Shown piece by piece: positions 47,203 to 62,200 of a stretch of DNA of 64,000 nucleotides. The stretch's first letter is position 1. Every line of letters begins with the position of its first letter. Location of the stretch: assembly GCF_011397635.1 (NCBI RefSeq), contig NC_064773.1, forward strand, positions 28,495,449 to 28,559,448, written 5' to 3'. The notes under the pieces are model-generated. The model had not been told where the DNA came from, made no database searches, and was given only the letters and a program-made list of their open reading frames with translations. Source of the DNA: Epinephelus fuscoguttatus. Taxonomy: Eukaryota > Chordata > Actinopteri > Perciformes > Serranidae. The translations under genes were made by a program, and so were the position numbers.

Positions 47203-50200
47203 CTGCAGAGGGACAGAGACATGAGGGTCAGTGTGAGGAAACAGGGTCAATGATCATATTAACACCCTGTTATATAATTAAAGTGTACACCCACATAGTT
47301 TCTAAGAAATGTCAGATCATTGAAAAGGTACTTCACCTATTGTCTTATTTATTCCACATGTTCTTCCTTGTCAAAACCTAGCACCTAATGTAGCTTCAAG
47401 CCGCTAGCCTGCAGCAGGGAATGAGCAGCAGGCTACAGAGGTCCAGTAAGCTCACTTCTTTCCAACTCCACACCTCCAAACTGTTTTCATTTTCACACTT
47501 TTAGTCTTTGGACCGAACTGAAGCTGACTCAAGTGACATCACTTGAGGATATTTCGCAGATTTTACACAGCTCGCTCTGAAGAAATAAACAGCTTTTCAC
47601 ACATGTGCAGCGCTACCCAACAGCTGGAAGGAGATGATTGTGGAGTTCCCCTTTGACCTCTCCTTAACAGAGTGCCCCAGGAATGAGTCCTGAAACCTGG
47701 AAATGAGTTCGCATTTTCGCATTCTCAGCTCCTTTGTCTCAAAGTCAATGGGTTTTTGGTTAGATGCCTGAAATAAGGTGGCTAGCATAAGCTCAAGAGA
47801 CTTTCATGTTTTGTTCTACAGCATAAATACATAAGTAAATACCCTGTTTGTGAACTCTGAAGCTGAGATGTGTCTTAAAAAGGCTGTTGCTAACAAGTGG
47901 CTAAATGTGACTACAGAACGTCATCACGCTAGCTTTAATGCCTCGTTGTGGTGGGGAAGTTAAACTCATGCTACCGTGGTGTAGTTCCTTAGCTTTTCAC
48001 TACTGCCGATTGCGTTAAGGCTTCAAAAACCATAAAAGTGGCGTTCATTTTTGCAGATTATCTTGCTGAACAAAACCTGTTAACGTGTATCATAAACATT
48101 TGTTTGCCACAGAGCTAATTTTCTGCAATACTCCAAAAATCCAATGGAAAAATCCCATAGGCTTTTTGACGAGGGAACCTCTGCGTCGGCCTACAGAAAA
48201 ATATCATGCTGCTTCATTCATAAACAAGGAAGTACTCGATTATCGATTTAGACACATTTTAGGATGAGCGGAGATTATTTCTCTTTGTTTGACAACACTA
48301 CACGTTTAGTTAGCAGGACGTCTACAGGTATACAACTCCATTTAAGAGTGATTTTTGGATAAATCATCTTTTCTTATTAGAGCGTTGCAGGTTATTACAG
48401 GTAGTATATAGATAGATAGATAGTTAGGTAGATAGACAGACAGATAGAAGACTAATTACTTTCAAAGCCTGATAATTATAAAATTGAACTGAAGACATTT
48501 TAAGACTTTTAAGGACCTGCAGACACCCTAGTTCGGCTTTGCTGTCAGCTTCCCGACTCGTCTGAAAAAAGACAAAAGGGGTAAAAGAGAGAGAGAGATC
48601 ACGCAAATGAGCTAAGAGCACGGATCTGGCAGGCGAGCTGAGAGAGAGCCAGCGAATGAGAAAAATGAAAGGTTATTTTCTTAAGATTTACTATGTGACG
48701 CAGACAGAGGCTCTTTCCTTCATTTTCCTGACCTGCATTTACATCCAACTTGCAGCAATAATATGGAGGAGTAGCCTGGCTGTCATCAGTGAGAAAAAAA
48801 AACTTAAGGTGTCTTTGTTTTCAATGTGATAGGCGGGCACACAGAACTGCAGGCTGCAGAGTTTGCTCACTCTTGTACCGTCATGTTTTGTCTTACATCA
48901 GCAGACTAATTTGCCTAATCTTCACAGGTCTTTAGTTCACTGTCGAAACACAGGTAGCAATGCCCTGAAGGGAACTTTAGTTCCTTAGAAAGTACTTCCT
49001 GGGACTAAATGCCCTGGGAACTTTTGGTGGAAACAGGGCTTATATTTTTTTTTTCCTACTTTGGGGTGAACCAGCCCTGTAATGCTATTACTTAAACCCA
49101 CTGAAATGATGATTCAGCTTTCTTAACAAGTAAAAGATCACATACTTGAAGGGACTTTCGATGGACGTGGCTGTGACTTTAAAGTGCTTGTATCTCCGAG
49201 CGTTCATCCTCTCGTTGGTGGTGATCCCCAGAGCCGCGATCTGAGAGAGGGAAAAGCAAAGAGGTCAGCCGACCTTTCATACAGTAACACAGACATTTAC
49301 TGAAATTCAAAGATTTTAGCTTCAGGGTACAAGAACCTATGCTTACAAATCAAAAGCTCTATTGTAAATCCTACATTACAAAATGGGTGGACCAAATGTA
49401 AATCCAGACCTGGTAGAGCTGACACATGATGAGCACGGCCACCCACATGAAGTGGAACACGCTGTTGAGGAACATCCAGAACATCCAGGGAGAGCAGGAG
49501 GCGATCTGGGTCAGATAGAGCCAGAAACCATCCTTGGCGTAACTGGTGGCACAGTGGATCCTCCAGTCTGAGGGGAGAAGAGAGAGTGAAGGCGTTAGCA
49601 GAGAAATAAAACAAATGAGGTGTGAAAGGAGGGAAAGAAATTTAGAAGAAGTTCTCTACTCACAGGAAATGCAGCCGTACATCATCCAGCAGATCATGCA
49701 GAGCAGGAAGAACAGATAACCCATGAAGTAGCGGTGATTCCCACTTCCTGTGGAGGAGAAACAAGCATGTCATGTCTCATTCACATCACCTTAGTTTGTT
49801 AAGTTGGCTGCCTCTGCCAACGGAACGGAAGGAACGATGAGAGAAATGCTGTAGAAGTCCAGAAGTGATAGAGATAACAGGAACACATATCAAAAACTTT
49901 TTTCTTTAAGTGCAGTTCAGTTCTACTAAAATATTTATGTGCACACTAAGAGGAGGTTTGTAGACCGGGCTCGTAATAAAAACAAGACAGATGTGCTAAC
50001 AGCTCTGTGGTACTGCACTTCACAGAGAGATTACAATTCATCCTGAGGGGAACATGAATAACTGTGATACATTTTCTGGCGACCCCCCCCTAAGAGATGA
50101 CAGATGATACAAAGGAACCCATAACTGCATCATTTACAACCGTGTTTATGATATATCTAAAATCTGTTTCCAGGCTTCTGGTCCCAATAGTCATTAAGTG

Positions 50201-53200
50201 GGGCTTTCTGTTTGTTCAGACAGTTTCCACACATTTAAAGCTTCTTCCTGACCGCCTGGCTTCAAAGTGGAAGTGCTACAAGACCCCTGCACTCCTTCCT
50301 CCCCCCACTGTCTCTGGTCTGTTTCACCGACGCCGCCTGACACAATCCTGGACACTCAATTGCCCTTCAGCTTAATTTTGCCATCTTTTTTGTTGGCATC
50401 TTGTCATTAAAGCTTTCGCCAATGTGTTGGGTTAAGTTTTATTAGTTTTATCACTGAACACTCGGGCTGGACCTGTGGACAAATGACAGTGTCTCCCATA
50501 CATTGAATTATTTGTGGCGGCCTGCCACAATATCAACACTGTCTGCCACATCTTCATTTTTTATTTTACTTTTTTCATTATTTAAAGGTCTAGTATATAG
50601 GATTTAGTGACATCTAGTGGTGAGGTTGCAGAAGTGAAACTTTTTGTGTGTTTTAAGTGTGAGGTAAAACTACGGTGGCCGATGAGAAAACACAAATAGC
50701 CCTATCTAGAACCAGTGAATGGTTTGTCTGTTCTGGGCTACTGTAAAAACAACATGGGAGAGGACCCGTGCCACATGTGGATATATACTGCTCATTCTAA
50801 GGTTATGAAAACACAAGGATTTGTAGTTTCTGGTGATTAGTTAGTAGTTATGAAGATTATATACAATTTCTGCTATCAGATGTCGCAAAGTGTATACAGT
50901 GGACCTTTAATCTGGGTAATATCAGGGACCAGGGACAGTTGGTAAGAGTCCACCTGCAAACATACAATGACAGAGCTAACTGTTAGCATCACACAACTAA
51001 CTTCAGCTAACGATTATTGACGGTATTACCAACATAGTCGAGCCGTTTCGGCATTGGTGTGAGTTTGTTGGGACTGTTTAACGGCTTGGTGTTGCATGTT
51101 AGCTGCTGCTGTGTTAGCTTGTGCTAACTGGGCAGACGTTGAACTGAGGAGAGCAGCTCCAGAGACAGTCCTTCAAGTGTGGGTCTAACCCAAAACTGTA
51201 CAAAATAATGGTTTGAGTCACCGTGAAGTCACCCATTGCTTTGTGAACTCCTGTTGCAAAGCCTCAAGTTTGGTATTTTGGTGGTTCCCATCTTGTTTTT
51301 TTGGAGCCAGAAGTGACCATATTTGGACAAGAGGGTGGAGCTGTGGAGGAGCGAGGGATGGACAGCCTGTCACTCTAGCTGCCCCTCTCTTAATTATGCA
51401 TAAATTTGGGCCTTAATAAAATGTAAACAGGTGACTTTTATAAAAGATCACTCCTTATATCAGTTGTTATGAAGGAGGGTATTAGCTATAGAGACCAAAA
51501 CTGTTTTTTGCACCAGGCTGTAAATATGTTTATTTCTGCCGTAAAGTTGGACATTTTAACATGCAGGTCTATGGGAATTGACTCGCTTCTGGAGCCAGCC
51601 TCTAGTGGTAATTGGATGAACTGCATTTTTTTTCTGCATTAGCTTTATTTTTCAGCCTCAGAGTTTTGCAGCTGATGTCTTACTCGTGCAACACAAACAC
51701 TGAGTCTTATAAATACTAATCTTAAATCTGCTAACGTGCCGTTTCTGTGCTTCGGCAAGCCTATTATTATCAGCATTTATGCATGTCTATAATTTCTCCA
51801 ACATGTTTTTCTGTTGTTTACCAGAGCCAGAATGAGTTAAGAGCAGAACCCTCAGTCAGATCACGTGTTGCTTCATAAAGTGGAATTTGGAGCTGATAAA
51901 ACACAATATAAAGCCACAACCCTCAGTCAGGGGAAGAAAATTACGGGGAGCCATTTGTTTGTAAGTGCATGTGTTGTTGACATCCTCGTAAATTTGCTGT
52001 GTTGCTGACATACCGACACAGTTCCCCACCCAGGGACAGTGGTGGTCGAACTTGGCGATGCAGCGGTTGCACACGGCGCAGTGTTTGGACCTGATGGGCT
52101 TCCGTATCTGGAAGGAAAGAGTCAGACAAGCAGTCAAAAGTGGTTTTATTATTGGTATTGTTTTCCTCTGTATATATATCACATTGTAAGTCAGAATTTA
52201 CCAAGCAGGTACTGCAGAATATGCTCAGATCCAGGCTGCCTGTCTCTGCCAGCTCCACAATTGTCTGGAGAAAGGAAACAAGAAACAAAAGCAGGATTTA
52301 AAAAAAAAAAAAAAGCAGACAGAGACATGACAGAAAAATGAATGAACAACTGAGAAATTCATCTCGCCAAGGTCTATTTGGCAACGTAACAAAAGACCTA
52401 CTGACAGCTGAGGCTGGGATTTCCAGCTGAACGATTACACTGGAAGCTCGGCTGATTCACGGTGAACAAAAGCTAACTGTGATTTACAGTTTCATTCAGT
52501 CTTTGGATTATTGTGATTTTAAGGCAAAATACTTTTCATTAGTGGTTTGGTTTTTATCCAATCTGCACAAATAAGATTTGTTGTCCTCATATGTGTGGTT
52601 TTTTTTTGTCAGTTTGCTCTTACGGCATTACATCACTGTGCAAATAAACAAACATGAGAGGAATACAAGAGGTAGGAAGGGATCCTCTGCAGGGAGAGGA
52701 AAGCTTTGAAGCCTTTGATCCAGTGGTGAGTCCTGTGCTAACAATGCAGGGTAAATTTAGCTTTTCATCAATCACTGGGCCTGGTACAAAGCACTGCCTC
52801 TGTTGTCCCCCATTAGAGTGTGATAATGAGGGACAGAGAGACAGAGAGGCCAGAGGATCAGCCGCTGAGCAGCCTGATCTCTGCAGTGAATTCAAAGCAG
52901 CTTTCTGCTGTGAACTGGAAATTTCAGAGCTGAAGGAACATCACACATGATGTCAGAGTACAACGTGTGAAAAAAGTTCACGTTAAAGCTAGTGATCAGA
53001 ACGCCTGTATTCACTACATCAACATTAACACTTCGTATAGTGAAATATGACCAAAAAAACCAAACAAACAAAAAACGTTTCTTTCAAACGATGATCCTGC
53101 TGATTGTTTCTTTGCTGTAACTTTACCTTTTTCTTCTGCTCCTCTGACGCTTTGATAATTCCTGGGTCAGACTTCCAGGATTTGCCAAAGTTGTAGAACA

Positions 53201-56200
53201 GAGCCAGGGTGTTTATCAGGAAGGGCACATGGACAGTGGCAAAGGGTAGATGTGCAGTGAGGTTAAGGAACACAATGGACAAACAGCATCTCAGCAGAGT
53301 TTTTGTAAAGACAGGTTTACAGACAACTGCTGGGTTTTTACCACAATCAGATCCTGTTCATTCTAACCACAGTACTACTGCCAGAGGACTGATGACATCA
53401 AGTAGGAACCTTAGAAACCATGTTTGGTGAGATCATAGTGACCTTGATCTTTGTCCTTCAATCACAAAATTCTAATCAGATCATTCTTGAGTCCAAGTGG
53501 ACATTTGTGCCAAATTTGAAGAAATTCCCTTCAAGGTGTTCTTGGCATATAATGATTACGAGAATGAGACGGACTCAAAGTCACAGTGACCTTGACCTTT
53601 GTCCACCAAATTCTAATCAGTTCATCCTTGAGTCCAAGTAGCCATTTGTGCCAAATTTGGAAAAAAATGACCACCACATTTTTGCTCAATTGAAAGAAAA
53701 TCTCTCATGGCATTCTTGAGAAATTTTTATTCATGAGAATGGGACGGATGGATGGACTACCCTGCCGGTGCAGTGGCATAAAAAAAGAACAAGGCTCAAC
53801 TTGTAACCCACAGCTAACTGACTCCATGGCAACATTATACTTCCTGTTTACAGCCCCCAAAGCAGGCTCTGAAACCCCCCGCTTTAACATAGAGACTTAG
53901 CCTGGATCTGTCTGATAACAAGTATGTTATGTCATTTAAAAATAAATCACTCTCAAAGGTCCTTATCTAGTTTACCAAAGCAGTTCCTCATTGATATAAG
54001 CAGCTAAACTGCTTTATTGTGAACGTTTAATCATAAATACCCAGTTGATGACAACTCCAAATGACATAAGAAAGACAAACAGTATGTTTGCACTGGCCTC
54101 TACTTCAGTATTGTGCAGGACAAACACTTGGCCTGTCACACTGTTTCAGACACACTTCTAAACAAATGTCAGTAAAACCATTTCAGACATCAATCTGAGT
54201 CAGATCATTACTTCATAGTAACATGACTAACAGGCAGACTGTGACGCAAAGAGCAGCTCGGTCTCATCTCGACTCACCCAGTCAGGGAGAGATCATCTCT
54301 GTCTGTCACCACAGCTCATCATGACTTCCATTCATTGAACACATACAATGTAGACCATGATGCAGTCCTGCTCTCACAGAGGAAACTCTGTTTATGTGTG
54401 TAACATTTTTATTACACAACTAACAGCACAAACAAACTGGTTATGTGACAGTGTATTACAGTCAGTGTGTAAATGTTAGGTTAATAAAAGACTGTGCATG
54501 CTCACATGACGAGGCTGATAGTGTAGGTATGTAATTCTATTTCATCACACCATTCCTAACCACATAAACAAATAAGCTGCAGGTTCTACAGTCTTTTGCC
54601 CAACTATGGAGAGATAGGAGTGTATTCTGTGACATCTGTGGGTGGGGAAAGTGAAGACTGTAACTGATTAGTAGCAGAGTCAGTCATGCAGGTGTGCATG
54701 AGTCAGCTGAATCCCACAGGAATACAGCCAAGTGACACAGAGAGGCCCAGACTGAAATGTGACACATGCTATATGTGTGACTGAAACTATTGGAGTAAAA
54801 TACAATTTGGCAAAACAACTATGATATAATCATCACAGTGGATCAAACTCTGGAACAACAACACAGATGAGGAATATTCTGTTTCAACTGTGGCATAACA
54901 TGAAAATAAGTAAACTGCAAGAGTTTCAGTAGGAAGCATGCTTAACATACGTTACAGTGGCCACTTTAAAATACCATTTTTTGGGTAAATGGCTGCACAG
55001 GGGTGGCTATGCAACCTCTTCGTGGATAGAGTATAGTTTCACACGTGTCTTTTGCATCTTCTTACTCTTTCAAGAAAAGATTCATGTGGCAGCTGGCAGA
55101 CCACATAGCTTCCACTTATAGCAGACTTACTAAGCTTAAAATGAAACACCTGCATGGCTGCTATTATAAGTTTAATACATGCCAAAAATATATATGAGAG
55201 CTAGCTGAATCTCACAGGTTCTCACAATGTGAAGAATCGTCTACCAAGTGTATTCAGAGAGTCTACCACCATGCTATAGAGGCTCTGAGGCTGTACTTCG
55301 GCACAGCAGTGGTTGGAGCTCAGACCTGATGATGGTGCAAGAGAAAAAGCGATGAAGTTAGTTAGGGAAACACAACTGTCCATACAAAATGTTACAATCC
55401 AGTCAGTTGGTGACATTTCAGTCTGGACCAAAGTGATTGATAACCGAGTGACGAACACTGCCATCCCTAGAGCCATGCCACTAGTGTGACTGAGAAGCAG
55501 TCCTGTCTCAGGCATTTGCTGGACATCCAAACCTAAATGACAACTACTTCTACTGATCCATCAAAACCTTTTTATTCTATCGTCTCAACCCAAACTGGAT
55601 CATCCTCTTCATCAAAGGTTCTCGATCCAGGGTTTCCACAGCTTCTGAAACATTAAATTCAAGGACTTCTGATCTGATCAATATGGGGGTGCCCGGACCC
55701 CACTTAGAGAGAAGAGTTTCTTTTCTTTGACTGACTTGTAGGGATGAGGTGTAACATCTCATTTTATTTCAGTTGATACTTCAACCTTTTATTCAAAGTA
55801 AACTCTCAGATCCGTAATGACACAACACACTTGATGTGAACACCAGCCACAAAAAGATGATACTAAAATTCTCTGAAGCATTAACAAGGGTTTGTGCCCC
55901 TAACGGTCTTTTGGGAACGTAGTTACTCATAGCCACGAGGGCCACACCATAAGCATAGAAACAACAAGCCCCAACAGCAACCTTGTTGGTGAGGAAGAGC
56001 CAATAGCAGTTGTGGTCATCCCTCTGGCACAGTTATGACTTCATTAATAAGCACTTTCGTAGCGCTGACAGAGTGAAAGAGGCCTCTATAAGCCCTGACA
56101 TGCCACATGAAGCCACTGATCTTCATAAGTATCTCCATAAAGGACTGGCTGTTGACATTATCCCCTACTGAATGGCCTAATAAGTAAAACACTCCTCACT

Positions 56201-59200
56201 GGTCCACTAACTCAAGGCCCAGTTCAGATACAGAGATTGTGCCAGTGATCAATGAAGCTCCTCAGATAAATGGGTTTCGATGGTTCCTCGGGGAGACATG
56301 GTCATCACCTTCTGTTAGCACCCATTAATCTTTTGAAAGGCTGAGTGGTGAGGTTTATCTGACAACAGCTGACAGCAAAGACAGAGCAAGAGGGTCACCG
56401 ACAGATTTATCAGTGTGGCATGTCAGACTTGAAATGACATGCAGACATACAGTACGATAGAGAAATGAATGCGTGCAGTACAGTACAAACTCTAGGGCAT
56501 TGTTCACTCTGTTATTTTAAGACATTCACCTGCTGGAAATGCATTTATGAACAACGCCTACAGAGGAAAATATGATCCGAGTCTGGGGAAGACAAAAAAG
56601 TACCATCACACAGCTCCACCCGTGTCATTTGATCTGATTTCAACCACAGGCCTGAGGAGGATAATGAGCTCACAATGGCAGAAAAGTGGGTCAGAACCGG
56701 TGGATAAAAAGTTTCCACCTGGAAGGAGGAACAAAGGTGTGCAAGATACTGGACCGCGTAACAACACCGTCCGACAGAGACGTGGTGAGAAATGTGGAAC
56801 AATGAAATCAGAACAACAATCATGAAATGTCTCCTCTCAGATCTGATCAGATAATCAGGCCAGGATGCTTTAAACCAGATGTTGGAATCCTTTAGCCCGT
56901 GACCTACATTAAAGGTTTATACTTTCATCCTCAAATCCAAGTTCAATAGATGTAAAACTGCAAGCTCGTACAAAATAGGGAACTCAACCAGCAACCCATG
57001 CTGGGCCCCAGTCCTCTAAAGGGTCACAGAGAGTAAACTGAAGCCTCACCTGACAGACTGAAGCTGATTTTGCTTCAACTTCTCACCCAACGCCACAGTA
57101 ATTCCTTTTTTTTTTGGGCATCCCTTGAAGCCCCCACCACTGCAGCTTTGACACGCTACCCACATTTAACTGGCATTTTCGCCACAATGCCTGATTAGGT
57201 GTGAATGCAGCCTTAAAGGCTTAGAGGCATCATTATGGTTCAAACCAGGGGTTTATTGGATGGTCAAACAGCTTCAGAAAACCCCTTCCCTCACAGCCCT
57301 CTGATGTCAGAGTCAAGGGAACTGTGTCCTACAAGTTTTATAACTTTCCAAAACCAACAATCTGACCCACGAACATTCTGAGCTACTCTTTCTTAAAGCC
57401 AGAAACCAGAGAAGTCTTACACTTAGATGTCGTCAGGTATAAAGTCTGGGGCTGCTCCATCGACAATGAATGGGAAACTGGTTTTGTGGGCCAACATGTT
57501 TTCTTTTTCATACCCAAATGATCTTTCCCTATTGTTGTGTTCTCAGTTATGAAACAGAAAATGTATTCATATACTCATAACATTCCCTTGGGTGCTCTCA
57601 GTGTCATCTATAACATCTTCTATAACTCATTGTCTATGGAGCGGCTCCAGACTTTATGCCCATATGACATCACAAATTTTAGTTTCAGCACTCTAGTTTT
57701 AGGGTTTGGGTGACAGTTGTTCATGTTTTCGAAGACTGACCTTTGGAATAACATGCATGAATTGTGAGAATTGGTATAGTTCTGCTTTAAATGAATTTCC
57801 AGAGGGAAAAAAGCACTTATAGTAATCCAAGTTACGGTGATCAACTGCTTAGATGGATCAAACATCTTCAGACAGAATCGTCACTATACAAATTCTATTT
57901 AAATAATTTGCCGATAGTAATCACTTCGTCCGCTAACAGTGTGCATCGAAATCACGACGAGAAAAAGAAAGTAATTTACTCTCAACGAAAAATAAAGTCT
58001 CCTCTAAGCTTATGACAAACTGCCAGAAACAAGCCGACAAGATGCAGCAGTGACACTTGGTGTTCCTCTGGCACTACATTGTGTAGTCTACTCAGACAAC
58101 AAGAAACAGTCATGGTTGCTCGAGATAGAGACAGAAAACCAATGTGCGCGGTGGTTAAGGTAGTCATTACTTCATATTTATGCACATTCATCTGCAATCA
58201 TTGAGTCTGCTCTCTCTCTGTGGCTGGCTTTTCACCCTGCCTTCAATTGTGATAGTCTGACACAGCTATAAACCCGTTTTCCTTCAGACCTGTTCAGGCG
58301 ACATGTTTTACAAACGTATTTATTTTGACCCTAACTCAACCTCAACTGTGGTGGCCATCGGCTTGTTCTGCTTGTTGGTAGCAGCGTCAATAGTCTCATA
58401 CATTAGCTTTGAATTTATAGTTAACCTCTAGTTAAAACAGGCAGAGCTCCTGATTTGCATATCCCTTGATTTGCATAAATAAATGCGATTAGAAAAAGTA
58501 TTTGTATGCAATAACTGTCTACCTGAATGAGAGAGTGTCCACAGTTTGCCACTGATACTGATGTCTGCAATGCCGCAGGAGAAAGGCTAAACTCCCCGAG
58601 CTGTAGGGAACATGACACAGCATGTCTGTCAAATGAAAGGCAGGCAAACAACACCATTACTGGAGAGAGATTCATGGCAGACTCACAGGCATAATGACAG
58701 CCTCGATAGCCGGAGGGCGAAAGAGAAAACCTGAAAGGAGTCATTTTATCACAAGGAAACGTCTTCAAACAAGAAAGAACCTGCTTGTAGTCAAAGGGGC
58801 AACTTTTCATCCATGTACGAACAAACATTTACCAGATTACAGGATGTAACGTCACCTCGCCACTGCTCTTTGAAGATGAAAGCATATGTGAAAACCCGGC
58901 TAAGGGAGCAGGTCAAGAGCACGGGTGTCATTGCAGTTCCTTCCATCAATTTTATGTCCAATTGACATGCCATACACCCATGAAAAACATGCTTAAAACA
59001 CATCTGTAGTAGTACTTTTAATAACTGGAAAGGCCTCAGAGCACAGTTTTCTCTTTTAATAAGCTTAGGTCAAAGACATCTTATGCTCCCTTCCCATTAG
59101 TGGAGCAGCGAGGCATAAAATTAAATACCTTCCACAAACGAGAACTCCCCTTTCACCTACGGCAATTAGGAGCTTCCATAAAGCAAGGCAATTCGTCTAT

Positions 59201-62200
59201 GAACAAAAACTGTGAAAGCAGCAGCGCTGAGGTCAACAGAAACCCTTTGGAGTCACTCTGCTGGGCTTCACCCAGCAGCTGCTACACACCAAACTCCCTC
59301 TTCACAATTCCAACGCAGCAACAGAGACTGGAAACTAAGCAGCATGTTCACTGAGACACAATCTACAGTCTTACTGAAACATCCATCATAGTGGGACCTT
59401 AGGGCTTGTGGCACATCATGCCTGCATTTGTTTAACATAATTTCCATCAACCCCTTCTGCTCTTTACATTAACCCTCCTCCTTTTCTGCGTCTCCTGCAA
59501 CTTTATCTCACTGATGTTCCAGCCGGCTAACACGAGGATTTTTCTCCTCTTCCACCACAACGCATCACAGGCAGCAGAAAGCAGTAAAAATCTGTTTTAC
59601 AAGTCCATATTTTATTGAGATCCTCCCTGCTTGGAGATCACTCATAATTGCCAAATCCAGAAACTGGCCTAACAGATTTATAAAAGCTCTTGGCTTATGT
59701 TGAACGACTTGTGCAATTGTGAACAAGCCAAGTGTAAATAGCCCATTTCAACCGGCATGTGACACAACTGCAAGGCTTTGGATTGACGTCTTTTTTCCAG
59801 ACAGTGTGAGCCAGGTCTTGAAGCTCTGGTATGCCTCACACACAAGTGCATGAATGAGACTAAAACAGTGGGACAGAGGAGCTCAGATATCACTTATCAC
59901 ATCTACTGAAAAGAGCTACAGAGGACTAAACTATAACTTGACTCGACTCATGGCCTAATGTTGCATTGAATGTAGGGGAACCGGACACAGTCACTGTTCA
60001 GTGAACTCCTCAGCATTACTTGGGATTAAGGGACCATTATTAAAAATCTGAAAGGTTGGTGCTTGATCCCAGAAACAGCCCAAAACACTGAACTTCTCTA
60101 ACACAGAAAGTCCCTCTGAACAAGACTCCTCAAGTATCAGCTAAATGCCTAAACTCTAAAGGATTTGACTTAACAAGATTCATCCATCACAGACTGAAGT
60201 GTAGCATTTGCCAACATGGCAGTTAGGAACACAATTACTTAAGGTTTGAACTGGAAAAACCTTTCTCATCAAAATGTGAGTGTGATCAACTACCAGAACA
60301 AAGCCTGATGGGAGGTCATCCCAATTTTGTTTTCTCTTATTTTTTTTTTTTTTACAGACCTCCTAAGTATCCACTGGTTGCCTGGCAACTGCAAGAAACA
60401 GTTGAACACATTCCCTGTAAAAACACAACTTGCCATTTTTTTATACAGATTCAACAAACAGGATATAACATGTTAATTTGTGAGCTTTAAACATCATTTT
60501 CTTATATTTGGACAGAGCCAGGCTAGCTGTCTGACTTTGGATTATCTTAGCCTTTATGCTAAGCTAAGCTAAGCTTATCGTCATGTTTTCCGCACAGATA
60601 TGAATCATTCTTCCGTCTAACTCTGCAAGAACAAAAAAAAAAAAAAAAAAAAAGGATTTCCCAAAATGTCAAACTATTCCGTTAAGAAAACAAAGTCAAA
60701 ACTGATGACAGAAAAGGATATCGTTCCAGAACCAGTAGAACCAGGTGGCGTACATCCAGAACTTGGTGGCCAGATAGATTCCCAGAGGGAGAGCGCTGTG
60801 CATGGAGTGGTCGAAGAAAGCCCTGCGGAGAGAGAAGAGTAGGAGGGACGGAGGTGTCAGCATTCTTAATAAAATTTGCCATTGTCTCATTTCTGCATTG
60901 CACTTCCTGTCAATCAAACAGTGCTCACAGTACTAAAAACATCTGCTTCACCCTGACCCCGTCATACTTGACACAGCCTGGCAATAAGACTAACTGTACA
61001 ACAAATTGTGGCTTCTTTCTGTAGCGGTGGTCAAATCATATTAGTCAGAATTGTCCTTTGACACTACACTACACTACAGACACTGCTCTGCTCATAACTT
61101 ATGTGTTCAATACATCAAGACACTCTTCCTGCAGATGTGAAACTGCTCACTGTAGCACATATGCACTGATGCAAACCTAAAACTTTGAGACAGCAGTAAA
61201 AATAAACCAAACCATGACCTGATGACACACTACAGTTAGACTCGCCAGGACTCAATAATTACGATTGTTTTTTCACCAACTGAGTATTCCAAGAATGTCA
61301 GTGAACATGACGCTAACACATTGGGCAGTGTGTGTTATTGTAGTCAGAGAGCTAACAGTAGTGAACGGCACAACAAACTAGAACAGCAGGACCAGATGGC
61401 AGTGCTAATGGGGCTTGAGTGAGTATTTGTCTCTGCATGGTGTGGAATGTTGGAAATTGTATGTGTGTTTGCACGTGAGAATATGTGCAAGGACAGTTTA
61501 TGTGGTGGTGCCAATGAGACTGTGTGTATTCAATGGTGTAAGAAGTAATGCAGATTTAATTTTGAAAGATCATTATCTCAAAATGCAAAATCCAAAGTTG
61601 GCTAAAAACACGACAACACTAACTCAGGGTAATAAAAAGTTAGCGATGAAAGCTAAATCTGTCCAAACTAGCCTTAATGAACATAACTAACTTAGGTATT
61701 AAGAGAATCAAAGGCAAAAAAAGTGTCTTTTATGTAACTGAGACGTACTTGGAGAGGAACTGCACGGTGACCCAGACGCCGGCGTACATGAGGCCTTTGA
61801 TCAGCCAGGAGTCAATGTCTAGGTCAGCGATGAAACCAACTAGCCAGATGACCAGGAAGGGTGTTCCTAGCATCACCTTCTGCCTGAACTCCTGCAGGAG
61901 GAGAGGAAGGAGACAGATGAGGAGACAGGAAAAATCAGGAAGATAGGACATAAAGGAGGAGAGAAGATGTAATAGAAGTGGTGAAAGAGAGGGCATGGAG
62001 AGAAGGCGGATTAGTGGGGAAAAAGTTGAAGAGGAGACAGAGAAAGAAACAGATGTAAGTTGGACAAGAGATGAAACAAGTCAGGAAAGACAAAAATGGA
62101 AAACACAGATGAGAGTTTAGCAAGAAGGGAGTCCTAGTTCACATTTTATAGCTATGAAAGGTTTTCAAATCTGTTGTAAGAGTAAAAATATGTATTATAA

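Larger units (their letters stand above)
53252..60721 (-). other. zdhhc17: U12-type AT-AC intron of zdhhc17
   Basis: The transcript-sense intron starts ATATCCTTTT (60721 downward) and ends CACTGCAC at 53252. The branch site TTCCTTAAC occupies 53270 to 53262, with the branch A about 11 nt from the end. These match the minor-spliceosome consensus at every position. Joining G|AT across it gives WNDLPF, aligned with WNDLNF that I recall for human ZDHHC17. The 7.47 kb interior holds tandem and MITE repeats, described separately, and no gene I recognise. Confidence 0.92.

Noticed and set aside
46571-47250. Long - strand open frames of 137-144 codons with Pro- and Glu-rich runs
   Set aside because: They overlap the zdhhc17 last exon out of frame and its purine-rich 3' UTR. 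The real frame ends at 47064.
49297-49614. 105-codon - strand open frame with [10 protein letters not shown]
   Set aside because: It covers the zdhhc17 TM6 exon in the wrong frame. The correct frame gives [13 protein letters not shown].
60695-60722. Ordinary GT donor for the TM3 exon (TCTGTCATC or ATCAGTTTTG)
   Set aside because: Both are poor U2 donors and would put ILF- or similar residues where the family has WNDL. No AG acceptor at the partner exon would give the right frame.
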